A stretch of 64,000 nt of DNA from Ruegeria_C sp041537925 (GTDB lineage: Bacteria > Pseudomonadota > Alphaproteobacteria > Rhodobacterales > Rhodobacteraceae). Location: contig NZ_JBGOSH010000002.1 in the NCBI RefSeq assembly GCF_041537925.1, positions 310,001-374,000 of the forward strand, written 5' to 3'. The notes under the pieces were generated by a model. The model was given only the letters and a program-made list of their open reading frames with translations, had not been told where the DNA came from and made no database searches. How positions within the stretch are numbered: the stretch's first letter is position 1; every line of letters begins with the position of its first letter. The position numbers were made by a program, and so were the translations under genes. This document shows positions 25,912 to 36,267 of this stretch, one piece after another.

Positions 25912-28503
25912 TCACGCCGCCTTTTTGCCAAGAAACGCACGGAACGCCATCGGCAGCAGGCCGCCATGTGCAAAGATCTCGCGCTCGCGATCATTGTACA
26001 GCCGCAGGTCGAGCGGTGTCGTGTCACTGCTGCCATCCCTGCGGTGGATGGTCAGGCTGGCCCCGGTCAGATCGTCCGAGAGGGTGATGTCATAGACCTC
26101 GGACCCATCAAGGCGCAGCGTCTCGCGCGTTACACCCTCGGGGAAACAAAGCGGCGCGATGCCCATGTTCACAAGGTTCGAGCGGTGGATACGCTCGAAG
26201 CTTTCGGCAATCACGGCGCGGATACCGGCCAGCCAGGGAGCCTTGGCCGCCGTGTCGCGCGACGAGCCGCAGCCATAGTCCTTGCCGCCGATCACCAGCA
26301 GGGGTTGGCCGCGTTCCAGATAGGTCCGGATTGCGCCGAACACCGTGGCGACCTCACCTTCGGGTTCTATCCGGGTCCAGGACCCTTCCTTGCTCGGCAC
26401 CATTTCGTTGCGCAGGCGGTAATTGGCGAAGGTTGATCGGATGATAACATCCGAACAGCCCCGACGCGTGCCAAAAGAGTTGAAATCACGCGGTTCGACG
26501 CCTTTGCCGATCAGGAATTGACCCGCCTCGGAGTCAGGCGTGATCGTGCCCGATGGCGAGATATGATCGGTGGTCACCGAGTCGCCCAAAATAACCAGAG
26601 GGCGCAGTCCAGTCAGCAGTGTGACACCGCCGGGATCGGGTTGAATGGTCTTCACGAAAGGCGGAAAACTAACATAGGTGCTGGGGCCCCAGCCATAGCG
26701 GCCGGTGCCCGTTTGCAATGCGGTCCATTGTTCATTTACATCCCCGATTGCCTTGAAATTGTGGATGAAATCATCCGCCGTCACATAGGTGCCGATAATC
26801 GCGTCGACTTCCTCGGCAGCGGGCCAAAGATCACTCAGCGTCACGGGAGAGCCGTTATGATCGACACCCAACGCATCTTGCGAGACATCCCGCAGGATCG
26901 TGCCCATCAGCGCATAGGCCACCACCAGCGGTGGCGAGGCGATCATGTTGCGCGAGGCCAGCGGATGGATGCGGCCCGCGAAATTGCGATTACCCGATAG
27001 CACCGCGACCCCATTTATATCGTGATCCCGGATCGCCGCCTCATGTTCGGGGCGCAGCGGGCCGGACATGCCGTTGCAGGTCGAGCAAGAGAAGGCCGCG
27101 ACCTCGAACCCCAGCTTGTCGAGATCCTCCTGCAGCCCGCTATTCTTGAGATATTGCGCCACAACGCGCGAACCGGGCGCGAGCGACGTTTTGACGTGCG
27201 GTTTCACGCTCAAGCCGCGTGCTACGGCATTGCGGGCGATAAGACCGGCCAGGATCATGTTGCGCGGGTTGGCGGTGTTGGTGCAGCTGGTAACGGCAGC
27301 GATGATCACATCGCCATCGCCGATATCGTGATCCGTGCCTTTGACCGCCACCCGGCGGGCCTCTTCCACCTCATTCTTCAGCGCAAGTGTTCTGGTCGCC
27401 TTGTCCAGATCGATCCGCTGTTCCGGCCGGGAGGGACCCGAGACCGACCGGCCAATGGCGCTCAGGTCCAGCGTCACCACCTGATCGTATTCGATCCGGG
27501 CATCGGTGCCCTCGGACCACATCTGCTGCGCCTTGCAATAGCATTCGGTGTTGCGGATGGTTTCAGCGCTGCGCCCCGTTTCTCGCTGATAGCGGATCGT
27601 GTTGGCGTCGACCGGGCAGAACACTTGGGTCGAGCCATATTCCGGCGACATATTGGCGATGGTGGCGCGGTCGGCGACACTCAGCCTCCCATAGCTGGGT
27701 CCGAACATTTCGACAAAGGTGTCCACCACACCCAAAGTACGCAGTTTTTCGGCCACGACCAGCGCCACATCCGTTGCGGTGATGTCGTGCGAGGGTTCGC
27801 CAATCACTTCTAGTCCAACAACCTTGGGCACGTTCATGGCAGTGGTCTCGCCAAAGAGAAGCCCTTCAGCCTCCAACCCGCCGATGCCCCAGCCGGTGAT
27901 ACCAAGCGCGTTGATCATCGTGGTGTGGCTGTCGGTGCCAAGGCAGCTATCCGGGATCAGCACCCGCGCATTCTCGTTCGAGGGCAGCACTGTCTGGCCC
28001 AGGAACTCCAGATTGACCTGGTGGCAAATGCCGCCTCCGGGCGGGATTACCCGCAAACGAGGAAACCGTGCCTCACAGGCCTTGAGAAAGGCGAAGCGTT
28101 CGCGGTTCACCTCGAACTCGCGCGCCATGTTCTTTTCCAACGCAAATCGCTCGGCCCAGTGATTGATCGTCATCGCATGGTCGATCACCAAATCGACCGG
28201 CAAGCTCATGTCGACCTCTGCCGGGTTACTGCCTTGCGCCTCAAGCCTGTCACGCATCGCCATGATGTCGACCAGCGCCGGAATACCCAGCATGTCATGC
28301 AACAGCAGACGCGCCGGACGGAACGGCACCGCATCACCCGAGCGCTCGGCAACTAGCCCTGCGTCTGCGCCACCCTCGGAATGGCGCGCAGCGTTTTCCG
28401 ACAAAACCCGCAGCGCATAGGGCAGGGTGGTCAGCCGCTGGCCCAACCTCTGCACATAGTCGATCGCCTGAAATTCTGTGCCTGGCACATCAAAGTATCG
28501 CAC
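25912..28503 (-). CDS. acnD: AcnD-type Fe/S 2-methylcitrate dehydratase (aconitase family)
   Basis: An 863-aa aconitase-family protein, the length usual for AcnD. Cluster ligands are Cys407 (SCTNTANP), Cys473 and Cys476 (CSTCNG). DSCLGTDSHTTM and the C-terminal swivel domain with GKDYGCGSSRD are present. The start is a GTG at 28503 with a GGAGG site about eight bases upstream. AcnD dehydrates 2-methylcitrate to 2-methylaconitate, which PrpF then converts. No citrate/methylcitrate synthase (prpC) is in the window, so the substrate could be a related hydroxy-acid. Divergent from the IclR gene. Confidence 0.88.
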   Translation of the reverse strand: MRYFDVPGTEFQAIDYVQRLGQRLTTLPYALRVLSENAARHSEGGADAGLVAERSGDAVPFRPARLLLHDMLGIPALVDIMAMRDRLEAQGSNPAEVDMSLPVDLVIDHAMTINHWAERFALEKNMAREFEVNRERFAFLKACEARFPRLRVIPPGGGICHQVNLEFLGQTVLPSNENARVLIPDSCLGTDSHTTMINALGITGWGIGGLEAEGLLFGETTAMNVPKVVGLEVIGEPSHDITATDVALVVAEKLRTLGVVDTFVEMFGPSYGRLSVADRATIANMSPEYGSTQVFCPVDANTIRYQRETGRSAETIRNTECYCKAQQMWSEGTDARIEYDQVVTLDLSAIGRSVSGPSRPEQRIDLDKATRTLALKNEVEEARRVAVKGTDHDIGDGDVIIAAVTSCTNTANPRNMILAGLIARNAVARGLSVKPHVKTSLAPGSRVVAQYLKNSGLQEDLDKLGFEVAAFSCSTCNGMSGPLRPEHEAAIRDHDINGVAVLSGNRNFAGRIHPLASRNMIASPPLVVAYALMGTILRDVSQDALGVDHNGSPVTLSDLWPAAEEVDAIIGTYVTADDFIHNFKAIGDVNEQWTALQTGTGRYGWGPSTYVSFPPFVKTIQPDPGGVTLLTGLRPLVILGDSVTTDHISPSGTITPDSEAGQFLIGKGVEPRDFNSFGTRRGCSDVIIRSTFANYRLRNEMVPSKEGSWTRIEPEGEVATVFGAIRTYLERGQPLLVIGGKDYGCGSSRDTAAKAPWLAGIRAVIAESFERIHRSNLVNMGIAPLCFPEGVTRETLRLDGSEVYDITLSDDLTGASLTIHRRDGSSDTTPLDLRLYNDREREIFAHGGLLPMAFRAFLGKKAA

Positions 28504-28594
28504 GTCTCACCCTCCGGTCGTTCTGCGCCAGAGCTAGACAATCCGGCGCCAGTACCGCAAGTTCGGACACACAGCGTTTCACCAGAGAGAACTC

Positions 28595-29263
28595 ATGTGC
28601 GCCACCAGAACGGAATCCGTCGAGCGGGCCATGTCTATCCTGAGTGCGTTTTCGGCCCAATGTCCCGAAATGACGCTGACGCAGCTGGCCGGGGAAACCG
28701 GGCTGCACAAAAGCACAATCTTGCGACTGACAAATTCGATGGCAATATATGGCTTCATCCAGCGCGACAGTGATGGGGTATTCAGTGTCGGACCCAGTGT
28801 CTGGCGGCTGGGCCTGATCTTTCGTCGTGATTTCACAAGGCGCGAACATGTGGCCCCCGCGTTGCGGATGCTGGCCGATGCCACCGGCGAGACGGCGTCT
28901 TTCTACGTGCGGTCGGGCAATGAACGGGTCTGTCTTTACAGGGAAAACTCGCCCAACCTGCTACGGTTTCATGTGGAAGAGGGAATGCGTCTGCGGCTCT
29001 CTACCGGGGCCTCAGGCATGGTGTTGCGCCATTTCAGTGGCGAGGATGTCGGCGATACAAGCACCTTCAACTCTGCCGGAACCGCAATGTCGGTCGGAGA
29101 GACCAATCCCAATATCTCATCCGTTTCTACCCCGGTTTTTTCCCGCTGCGGAGCGTTGCAAGGGGCACTGACAGTCTCAGGCCTGGCCAGCCGGTTTGGC
29201 GAAGACGCTCGCAAAGCCGTGATGCCACTGCTGGAAAGTCTTGCCAAATCCCTGGCGGGTTGA
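28595..29263 (+). CDS. IclR-family transcriptional regulator
   Basis: A 222-aa protein with an N-terminal winged helix (TLTQLAGETGLHKSTILRLT, about residues 27-46) and an IclR effector domain (about 70-220). It is at the short end for the family. It sits between the divergent acnD-prpF operon and the lyase gene, with only 91 bp to the acnD start, so it most likely controls both sides in response to a pathway intermediate. Confidence 0.9.
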   Translation: MCATRTESVERAMSILSAFSAQCPEMTLTQLAGETGLHKSTILRLTNSMAIYGFIQRDSDGVFSVGPSVWRLGLIFRRDFTRREHVAPALRMLADATGETASFYVRSGNERVCLYRENSPNLLRFHVEEGMRLRLSTGASGMVLRHFSGEDVGDTSTFNSAGTAMSVGETNPNISSVSTPVFSRCGALQGALTVSGLASRFGEDARKAVMPLLESLAKSLAG

Positions 29264-29363
29264 GCGTTCTATCGGATGAAACAGATTTCTACCCGCCTTG
29301 ATGCCCACTACGCCTAACCGCTAGATACGCGAAACCTCAACCAAGCGCCGAAGGACACGGAAG

Positions 29364-30233
29364 ATGCTGACACTTGAGATCAACAAGGCCTTTCGCGAAC
29401 GCCTGAACACCGGCAGGGCCGTGCTCATGCCCGGCGCAGCAAATGCGTTGGCGGCGCGGGTGATCGAAGATCTGGGATTCGAAGCGATCTATATCTCGGG
29501 CGCGGGCGTGACCAACACGTTCTACGGCATGCCCGATCTGGGCTTCATAACTCTCACTGACATCGCGCAGCACTGTGCGGCGATCCGAAATACCAGCGAT
29601 CTGCCCATCGTAGTGGATGCCGATACCGGTTTCGGCAACGCGCTGAACGTACATCACACAGTGCGGATGCTGGAGCGAGCGGGGGCCAGCGCAATCCAGC
29701 TGGAAGATCAGGTGAACCCCAAGCGCTGCGGGCATTTCGCAGGCAAGGATGTGGTCCCGCTGGAGGAGGCGCGGCGCCGGATCAAATCCGCCGTCGATGC
29801 GCGTCAGGATCTGAACCTGCTGATCGTCGCCCGCACCGACGCCCGCGCGACCGCGTCGTTGAACGAAGCGCTGGACCGTGCCGCCGCCTTTATCGAGGAT
29901 GGCGCGGACATCACCTTTGTCGAAGCGCCGGTCTCAGAGGAGGAAATCCGGGAGATCCCACGCCGATTGCAGAGCACGCCGCAACTGGTCAATCTGGTTG
30001 TCGGCGGGAAGACCCCGATCCTTGATTTCGACGCGCTTGACCGGATGGGCTATGGGCTGGTGCTTTATGCAAATGTCGCACTCCAAGGTGCGCTTTATGG
30101 CATGGTCAACGCGCTCTCGCAGTTGAAATCCGACGGGATCATGACTGAGGACGGACCTCTTGCTGGATTTCAGATGCGGCAGGACGTGGTCCGCAAGGAT
30201 CACTATGACGGGTTGGAGCGGAAATATTCCTGA
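29364..30233 (+). CDS. Isocitrate lyase/PEP mutase family lyase (2-methylisocitrate lyase-like)
   Basis: A 289-aa TIM-barrel protein with the family motif PKRCGH (catalytic Cys122) and the metal-binding DADTGFGN at about 85-92. IQLEDQ is also present. PrpB, dimethylmalate lyase and oxaloacetate decarboxylase-type members share these features, so substrate cannot be fixed. With AcnD and PrpF across the divergent promoter, cleavage of 2-methylisocitrate to pyruvate and succinate is the first guess; dimethylmalate lyase is an alternative. It follows the IclR gene by 100 bp. Confidence 0.85.
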   Translation: MLTLEINKAFRERLNTGRAVLMPGAANALAARVIEDLGFEAIYISGAGVTNTFYGMPDLGFITLTDIAQHCAAIRNTSDLPIVVDADTGFGNALNVHHTVRMLERAGASAIQLEDQVNPKRCGHFAGKDVVPLEEARRRIKSAVDARQDLNLLIVARTDARATASLNEALDRAAAFIEDGADITFVEAPVSEEEIREIPRRLQSTPQLVNLVVGGKTPILDFDALDRMGYGLVLYANVALQGALYGMVNALSQLKSDGIMTEDGPLAGFQMRQDVVRKDHYDGLERKYS

Positions 30234-30309
30234 CAGGTGACGCCGTCGCCGTTTCTTGCCGTGTGGAAGAGGCCTAACCGTGCCGTGAACAAGGTGCGAC
30301 ACCGGTAAG

Positions 30310-31986
30310 TTTCTGTTCTCGCTCTTTGCGGTGATGGGGTTGTCCCTGATGCTGTCCTGAATTCTGGCGATGACTGTCACGCCGCTGTTGGGGCATTATT
30401 TCTTCAAGGTCGGCCCGGGGGGTAAAGCGATGCCTATGACGGGCTCATGTGCCACATGTTCGCATCGGTTCTGAGGGTTGCCATCCGGCTTCGCTGGCTG
30501 GTGATCATCTCGCTCGTGGCGCTTACCGTCGTCTGCTTCGCGGCATTCGGCAGCCCCAAGCAGCAGTTCTTTCTGAACTCCAACGCGCCGCTCTTCTTCA
30601 TCCACTATAATCTGGCGGAGGGTACCAAGATCCAAGAAACCTCGGAAAACATGAAGCTGATTGAGGCATGGCTGGCCGAACAGGACGAGGTCGCGGCCAT
30701 GACCACTTTTGTGGGCGAAAGTGCCAGCCGGTTCATGCAGACCTATCCCACAGAGGACCTCAAAATCAGCCACGGCCAGATCATCGTTCGCGTGGACGAG
30801 ACGGAGAAGTTCGCCCCGTTCAGCGCCCGCGCCCTGGAATTTGCCCGCGAAAGCCCGCCCGAGGGTGAGTTCAGGACCAAGCGCCTGCTTTTTTGTCCCG
30901 GCGACTGAAACCCGATCCAGTTGCGCATCTCAGGTCCCGACCGCGATGAGCTGCGCCTCCTGAGCCAGGAGGCGAAGGTCGTGATGACACAGGGCTCGGA
31001 TCAGCTGACGTGACTACAAACCGACTGGCGCGAGCGCGAGTCGGCGATCGTTCCGCTGTTGTCCGAGTATCGCGCTCGCACCGCAGACATCACCCGCAAC
31101 GATATGGCCGAAGTGATTCCGCTTGCGACGGATTGTATCCCAAGCGGCGTTTTGCGCGACGGTGACCGGCTGCTGCTGATCTACTTCCGGGTTGACTCCG
31201 ATGATCCGTCGGTTCTGCTGGATCAGCTAATCTACTCCGACACCGCCGACCAGTTCGTGCCGCTGGCACTGCTGTCGCACGGATTTGATTTCGAAATGCA
31301 GGACACTCTGGTCCACCGCCGCAACCGGGTGTCGACCATCACTGTGTCCAGTGATGTCGCCGTCGGCCCAACTGCCGCGTTGGTGCACAGGACGACCCGC
31401 GGAGCGGTCGAGGCAATCCCGTTGCCGCTGAGCTACCCGATAGAATGGGGTGGTGAATTCGAGGATCCCACCAAGACCCAGACAAACCATATTGTTCCGT
31501 TGCTTTTGTCGCTGCAGGTGATGGTTTTAATCTCGGTCTTCCTGTTAATGCTTTGCGCCATCCGCTTATCAACTGGCTGCTGGTGCCGATGCCGATCAAT
31601 GGCGTGCTGATCGGATTCCTGCTGACCGATCTCCTATTCAGATTCCTCGCATGGCTGGGCCCGCTCAGCCTGCCGGGGATGCTGATCAGTTACGGCATCG
31701 TCCGGGCGGAAGAGATCAATCTCGTCCGCAAATCCGGAAAACCGCTGCAAGAGCGATCATCGAGGCCTCGATCTCGCGGATGCGGCCGGTGATCTTGGCG
31801 GCGACGACGACCATTCTGGGCATGCTGCCGCTGCTGACCGAGCAGTTTCTCCAGTCGATGGCCGTGACCATCATGGGTGGCCTTGCCTTTGCCTCGATCC
31901 TGACGCTGGTCGCGGCACCGATCTCTTACTATGTGGTCTTTTCGCGCGACGCCAAGCGTGTAGAAGCTGTGCAGGAACCGGCGTGA
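30310..31986 (+). pseudogene. RND efflux transporter, degenerate
   Basis: Pieces of one RND (AcrB/MexF-like) permease appear in order, broken by frameshifts and stops. They are a membrane segment ending at an in-frame TGA (about 30358); ILAMTVTPLLGHYFF; a porter-domain piece (30447-30908, LRWLVIISLVALTVVCF and later SHGQIIVRVDETEKF); a piece NPIQLRISGPDRDELRLL after a TGA near 30906; another stop near 31011; a piece at 31059-31610; and the C-terminal RMRPVILAATTTILGMLP (about 31770-31980). The first several hundred residues are absent. At least five lesions mean it is not functional. Confidence 0.85.
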
Positions 31987-31997
31987 TGTGGGGCAGG

Positions 31998-32874
31998 GGT
32001 GCTGAACGGCTGGTCCCGCAGCGGCCAGCGGCCTGAATTCGATGTGGTCACCGGCATCTCGACCGATGCGATCATCGCGCCCTTGGCCTTTCTGGGCTCG
32101 GGCTACGATCCGCCGTTGCGCGAGTTCTATACCGAGACCAACACTTCTGATGTGGCATAGTTGCGCATTCTGGACGCGCTGATCTCGGGCCGGACCATCG
32201 CCAGTGTCGCGCCGCTAAAAAAGAAAATCGACCGCGAGTTGACCGATCAGTTTATCAGCGATATCGCACAGGAAAATGCGCGCGACCGCCGTTTGTTTGT
32301 CGGCACCACGAATATAGACGCCGAACACCCGGTTCTTTGAGATGTCGGTGCCATCGCATCCGTGGGCACATCCGAGGCGCATCAGTTGGTCCGCCCGGTC
32401 ATCCTCGCCTCGGCCTCGTTACCGCTGGTTTTTGACCCGGTGCCGATCCTCGTCAGCAGTGGCCACGAGGTACGGCGGGAGATGCATGTGCACAGCGCGC
32501 TGACGCAACAGATATTTGCCCACCCGCCCGACCTGTCCGTGAAACAGACCTTTCGCGATCTTGGATATGCGAACAAGACCAACACGATCTGGCTGATCCA
32601 CAGCAAGCGGCTGGAACCGCGCTATCAGGAACAGGATTTGCGCCTTTCCAAGATGGTGGACCGGACGCTGGACACGTTTATCCGGTCGCAGTGGCTGAGT
32701 GACATCGCCGCAATCGCCGCCTTGGGCGAACGTGACGATCTGCGCCTGCTTGGCCTGGTCGTGCCGGGCGGTTTCAAAAGGCCTATTCCGACGGGCTGCG
32801 GCCCGACAGCCAGCGCTCCGATCTCGAAGAGATTTTCCTTGCCAGATAAATGCTGCTGCGGCACGTATCTGTGA
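31998..32874 (+). pseudogene. Patatin-like phospholipase, degenerate
   Basis: One frame shows GVLNGWSRSGQRPEFDVVTG, the usual patatin N-terminal half, but it carries in-frame stops at 32158-32160 (TAG) and 32338-32340 (TGA). The nucleophile motif GxSxG reads GISTD, losing the last Gly. The region before it (oxyanion G-x-GG) is missing at the 5' end. The C-terminal half is open to 32874, with a probable frame break near 32790. A dead gene, decaying alongside the RND remnant just upstream. Confidence 0.8.
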
Positions 32875-32938
32875 CGCCTATTGTCAAAATGAGACTACTC
32901 TCCTATTTCTGAAATAATTCAGTTGTGTCAGGTGTGCC

Positions 32939-33610
32939 ATGCGAACCGCCAAGCCCAAACAACGCCAAGAACCCGTCAGAATCCCACGCCAAGCGCGGGC
33001 TCAGAAGCGTGTCGAACAAATCCTTCGGGCCGCGAAAACCGTTGTCGCACGCAAGGGATATACCGACCTGAAGATGACCGATGTAGCCGCAGAGGCCGGT
33101 ATCACGATCAGTTCAATGTACCAATATTTCCCCAACAACGGGGCAGTGATCTCTGCGATCTGCGAGGAATATCTGAGCCAGCAACGTAGCAACCTCAAAG
33201 AAGCATTCCGAACGCCGCCGGGATCGCTGGACGAGGTCATAGACAGGATGGAAACCCTGATGCAGAGCTACTATCAGACCTTGCGTGGCGACCGGGTTCT
33301 AAAGAAAATCTGGTCCGGTGCGTCCATTGACAAGTCGGTCCTGTCCGCAGAATTCGATGACACGCTGGAAAATGTCGAAACGGTCCACGCAGCAGCGCGG
33401 CACTTCGTGCTCGATGACAAACTGGCGGAGTTCAGGAAAACGCTGACCGTGCTCTTTGGCTTCGCCAATGCGGCTGTGAACCAGGCTGTCGATCTCGAAG
33501 ATACCGAAGGGCAACGCACCATCGAGATTGCAACCAGAATGCTACGCGCTTCATGGAACGTCGGCATACACCCGCTGGTGGCAGCCCGATCCGACCTCAC
33601 CACCGCTTGA
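32939..33610 (+). CDS. TetR-family transcriptional regulator
   Basis: A 223-aa protein with an N-terminal TetR helix-turn-helix (ILRAAKTVVARKGYTDLKMT, then AGITISSMYQYFPN, about residues 28-66) and an all-helical ligand-binding region. The gene is intact although the RND and patatin genes upstream of it are dead. TetR regulators usually control adjacent efflux genes, so it was probably the regulator of the lost RND pump and may now be an orphan or have other targets. Confidence 0.88.
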   Translation: MRTAKPKQRQEPVRIPRQARAQKRVEQILRAAKTVVARKGYTDLKMTDVAAEAGITISSMYQYFPNNGAVISAICEEYLSQQRSNLKEAFRTPPGSLDEVIDRMETLMQSYYQTLRGDRVLKKIWSGASIDKSVLSAEFDDTLENVETVHAAARHFVLDDKLAEFRKTLTVLFGFANAAVNQAVDLEDTEGQRTIEIATRMLRASWNVGIHPLVAARSDLTTA

Positions 33611-33980
33611 TAAACCGGGTCAAACGACGCTCAATACATCTCACGGTTAATACACAGAACAATCCCAATTACCATAATCATTATTATAATGCTTCGCTCT
33701 GTTGAGCCTCCCCCATGTCGGAGTACGTAATTAATGGGACCAAGTTATTGAGACTCGCTTCCCATTGAATTCAACACCTTAAGATTCTTGCGCTTACTAA
33801 TGTTTCGATGGTTCAAGCGCTTCAAGTCTACGTCAAACGGAACGCCAGTGAGCCTCTTTGCAACCTGGAAACCGGCGCAATGTGTCTAACTTGAGTGTCC
33901 GTGATCAGCACCTTTGGGCCTGATTAGAGTATTTGCATAACGGAAGGTTTCTGGCTCATCTGAACCGTCAAGGAGTGAAG
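33611..33980. other. AT-rich non-coding stretch before the IS3 remnant
   Basis: About 370 bp with clearly lower GC than its surroundings (for example CATAATCATTATTATAATGC near 33675). I see no gene, tRNA or clear terminator. The last 60 bp may belong to the left end of the IS3-type remnant, but no confident terminal repeat could be assigned. Probably inserted or rearranged DNA. Confidence 0.6.
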
Positions 33981-34289
33981 ATGAGACTGAAAGTTGGAAC
34001 CGACAAACCGGCGGCCGAACGGGTCGTCAAAGACATCCGCCGCAAGACGCGCAAGCATCATTCTGCGGAAGAGAAGATCCGCATTGTGCTGGAGGGCCTG
34101 CGTGGCGAGGAGAGCATTGCTGCGCTTTGTTGGCGCGAGGGGATCGCGACGAGTTTGTACTATTCCTGGTCGAAGGAATTCCTTGAGGCTGGCAAGAAGC
34201 GGCTGGCGGGCGACACGGCCAGGCAGGCGACAAGCCCCGAAGTGAAAGAGCTGCGGTCCGTCGAACCTGCCGTTCGCTGCGAACGCTAA
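33981..34289 (+). pseudogene. IS3-type transposase OrfA, truncated remnant
   Basis: From ATG 33981 the product reads as an IS3/IS911-like OrfA: helix-turn-helix (KHHSAEEKIRIVLEGLRG, then SIAALCWREGIATSLYYSWS) and the beginning of the leucine-zipper region (FLEAGKKRLAGDTARQ). After EVKELR the similarity ends abruptly and the frame closes 10 residues later. OrfB is absent. The break joins directly to the intergenic DNA beside the adenylate cyclase gene, marking a recombination scar. Confidence 0.8.
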
Positions 34290-34423
34290 GAAGTCCACTA
34301 AACGAGCGCCTCCAAGGCGCATCAAAGCAGTCATTTTATTGCCATGGCTCCAATTTCGTTTAGTTCCGCACACACGGCAGGTTTTGACGTTTAACGCTAA
34401 TTACAAATCTTATTCGTCACTCA

Positions 34424-36133
34424 TTACGACAGCCCTGCTTTCAGCCATCCTTCGCGCCAGTCGTTTGCACAGGATGGAACAGTGAAGATAGGCATTTGAG
34501 TTTGCGCTGAGGCAGCACTCAGTTCCGGGCGCAAAGCCTGAAGGTTCATTACCGCCTTGCGAGCTGCATCATCGTCGCCAAGTTGTCCCAGCGAAGCTAT
34601 CAGCATGAGATGGCTCATGACGAAGCTCGACCGTACTGCCAAGGCATCTCGACAGGCCTTAGCCGCTTCCGTGTATTGTCCAAGATGAAATAGTGCGCTC
34701 GCTTGAGCAATGTAAGCAGCGTGGCGCAGTGGATCGTGTGGGCTAAGGTTGACAGAATGAACTGCATGTTTCAGCGCTTCTTCTGGACGATCAATTAGAA
34801 CAAGGTTGATAGATGCCAACATGTGAACTGTCGCCGCGTTTGGGTTTTCCTCGAGCGCTTGTTTGAAAGCCACCCGCGCACGCTGCAAGTCACGCGCGAG
34901 CATTGAGATCGAATGCGCGGCATACGCCATTGCTATCCCGTCTGCGCGATCGCTTAGCAGGACCCGCTCGGCTGCTTTTACGGCTTCTTTCGGCCCCTCG
35001 CCAATAGGTTCTAGACCTTGAACCATTCGTTGAATGTGCAGCCAAGCCAACAGTCCGGATGCGGCTGCATATTCAGCATCACGATCCAATGCGAGTGTCG
35101 TCAATCGTATCGCCTCTCTGTTGTCTTGATCCGTTAGCAAATGGAAATGCGATTGTGCCCGAAGGTACAATTCATAGGCTTCCAGGTCGTCTGTAGGTTT
35201 CGCCCGCGCACGGTTGGTTTCGGCGTGTCTCAGCGACGGCTCAATCGCCGTGACGACTTCCAATGTGACTTTGTCTTGAAGATCGAAGATATCATCAAGC
35301 ACGCCGTCAAAGCGATCTGCCCAGAGATGGCTGCCACTCTCGGCGTCAATCAGCTGTCCTGTAATGCGAACCCGATGCCCTGCGCGCCTGACTGAACCCT
35401 CCAGAACATAGCGTGCCCCAAGAGCGCGACCGACTTCGCGTATGTCCGTGTTTTTGCCTTTGAAGGTGAAAGACGAGTTTCGAGCCACTACCATCAGCCA
35501 ACGAAAACGGGAGAGCTCTGTGACGATGTCTTCCGTTATGCCGTCGGCGAAGAACTCCTGCTCGGGATCACCAGACATGTTGTCGAATGGAAGTACCGCA
35601 ATTCCCGGCCTGACATCCGTTGTAGTCTGCAAATTGGCAGAAGTTCCCTTAGGCCAACACCAAACGCCAATGCGGCGTGTGATGTTCTTGAGCTCCGTCT
35701 GTTCGCCGCCATAAAATAAAGCTGCGTCGCCGCGGTCGAGGCTGTTGTGAGAGGTGTCTGAAATTAGAACCTGATCCGGCTCGGCCAATGCTTCGAGCCG
35801 GGCGGCGATGTTTATTCCATCTCCAAAAATGTCGTCACCATCTGTGACAACTTCGCCAGTGTGGATGCCAATTCGAAGTCGGAAACCGCCTGGTTTCTGC
35901 GCTGACTGTATTGCAATCGCGCAATCTGCAGCATCTGACGTGGACTTAAACTCGACAATCCAGCCGTCTCCCATGCTTTTGATCAACTTGCCGCCATGGT
36001 CTGCAAGCAACGTCTGTAGTGTATCTTCACGGAATGATCTGAGCGAAGCAATCGTGCCCTCGCGGTTACGATCCATCAGTGCTGAGTAGCCAACAATATC
36101 CGCCACTAGCACCGTGGTAAGCCGTCTATCCAT
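34424..36133 (-). CDS. Adenylate/guanylate cyclase with TPR-like C-terminus
   Basis: A 569-aa class III nucleotide cyclase. The catalytic domain is at residues 1-about 165 (VLVADIVGYSALMDRN with metal-binding Asp, SMGDGWIVEF, RIGIHTGEV and GDGINIAARLE). A linker with an FlgO/TolB-like segment follows (GIAVLPFDNMSGDPEQEFFA, about 185-205). A helical TPR-type region makes up about 320-560. This arrangement is frequent in rhizobia and roseobacters. GC and codon use are lower than in flanking genes, and IS remnants lie on both sides, which suggests horizontal acquisition. The signal it answers to is unknown. Confidence 0.88.
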   Translation of the reverse strand: MDRRLTTVLVADIVGYSALMDRNREGTIASLRSFREDTLQTLLADHGGKLIKSMGDGWIVEFKSTSDAADCAIAIQSAQKPGGFRLRIGIHTGEVVTDGDDIFGDGINIAARLEALAEPDQVLISDTSHNSLDRGDAALFYGGEQTELKNITRRIGVWCWPKGTSANLQTTTDVRPGIAVLPFDNMSGDPEQEFFADGITEDIVTELSRFRWLMVVARNSSFTFKGKNTDIREVGRALGARYVLEGSVRRAGHRVRITGQLIDAESGSHLWADRFDGVLDDIFDLQDKVTLEVVTAIEPSLRHAETNRARAKPTDDLEAYELYLRAQSHFHLLTDQDNREAIRLTTLALDRDAEYAAASGLLAWLHIQRMVQGLEPIGEGPKEAVKAAERVLLSDRADGIAMAYAAHSISMLARDLQRARVAFKQALEENPNAATVHMLASINLVLIDRPEEALKHAVHSVNLSPHDPLRHAAYIAQASALFHLGQYTEAAKACRDALAVRSSFVMSHLMLIASLGQLGDDDAARKAVMNLQALRPELSAASAQTQMPIFTVPSCANDWREGWLKAGLS

Positions 36134-36267
36134 TCGTGTACCCCCGTTTTGAGGAGTTTAGCCCGGCACTTCAGCTCTGTCAGCCCGACAAGGTCGCCTT
36201 TGGGCTTAGTGCAGACCCTGAAGCAAACGCGGCATCTTGGGGTTGGCGGGTGGTGCAGCTTGGCTCA

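Noticed and set aside
25911..28503. acnD as an ordinary TCA aconitase (acnA)
   Set aside because: Adjacency to prpF, 863-aa length and divergent IclR/lyase genes favour the AcnD subgroup, though a final call needs a phylogeny.
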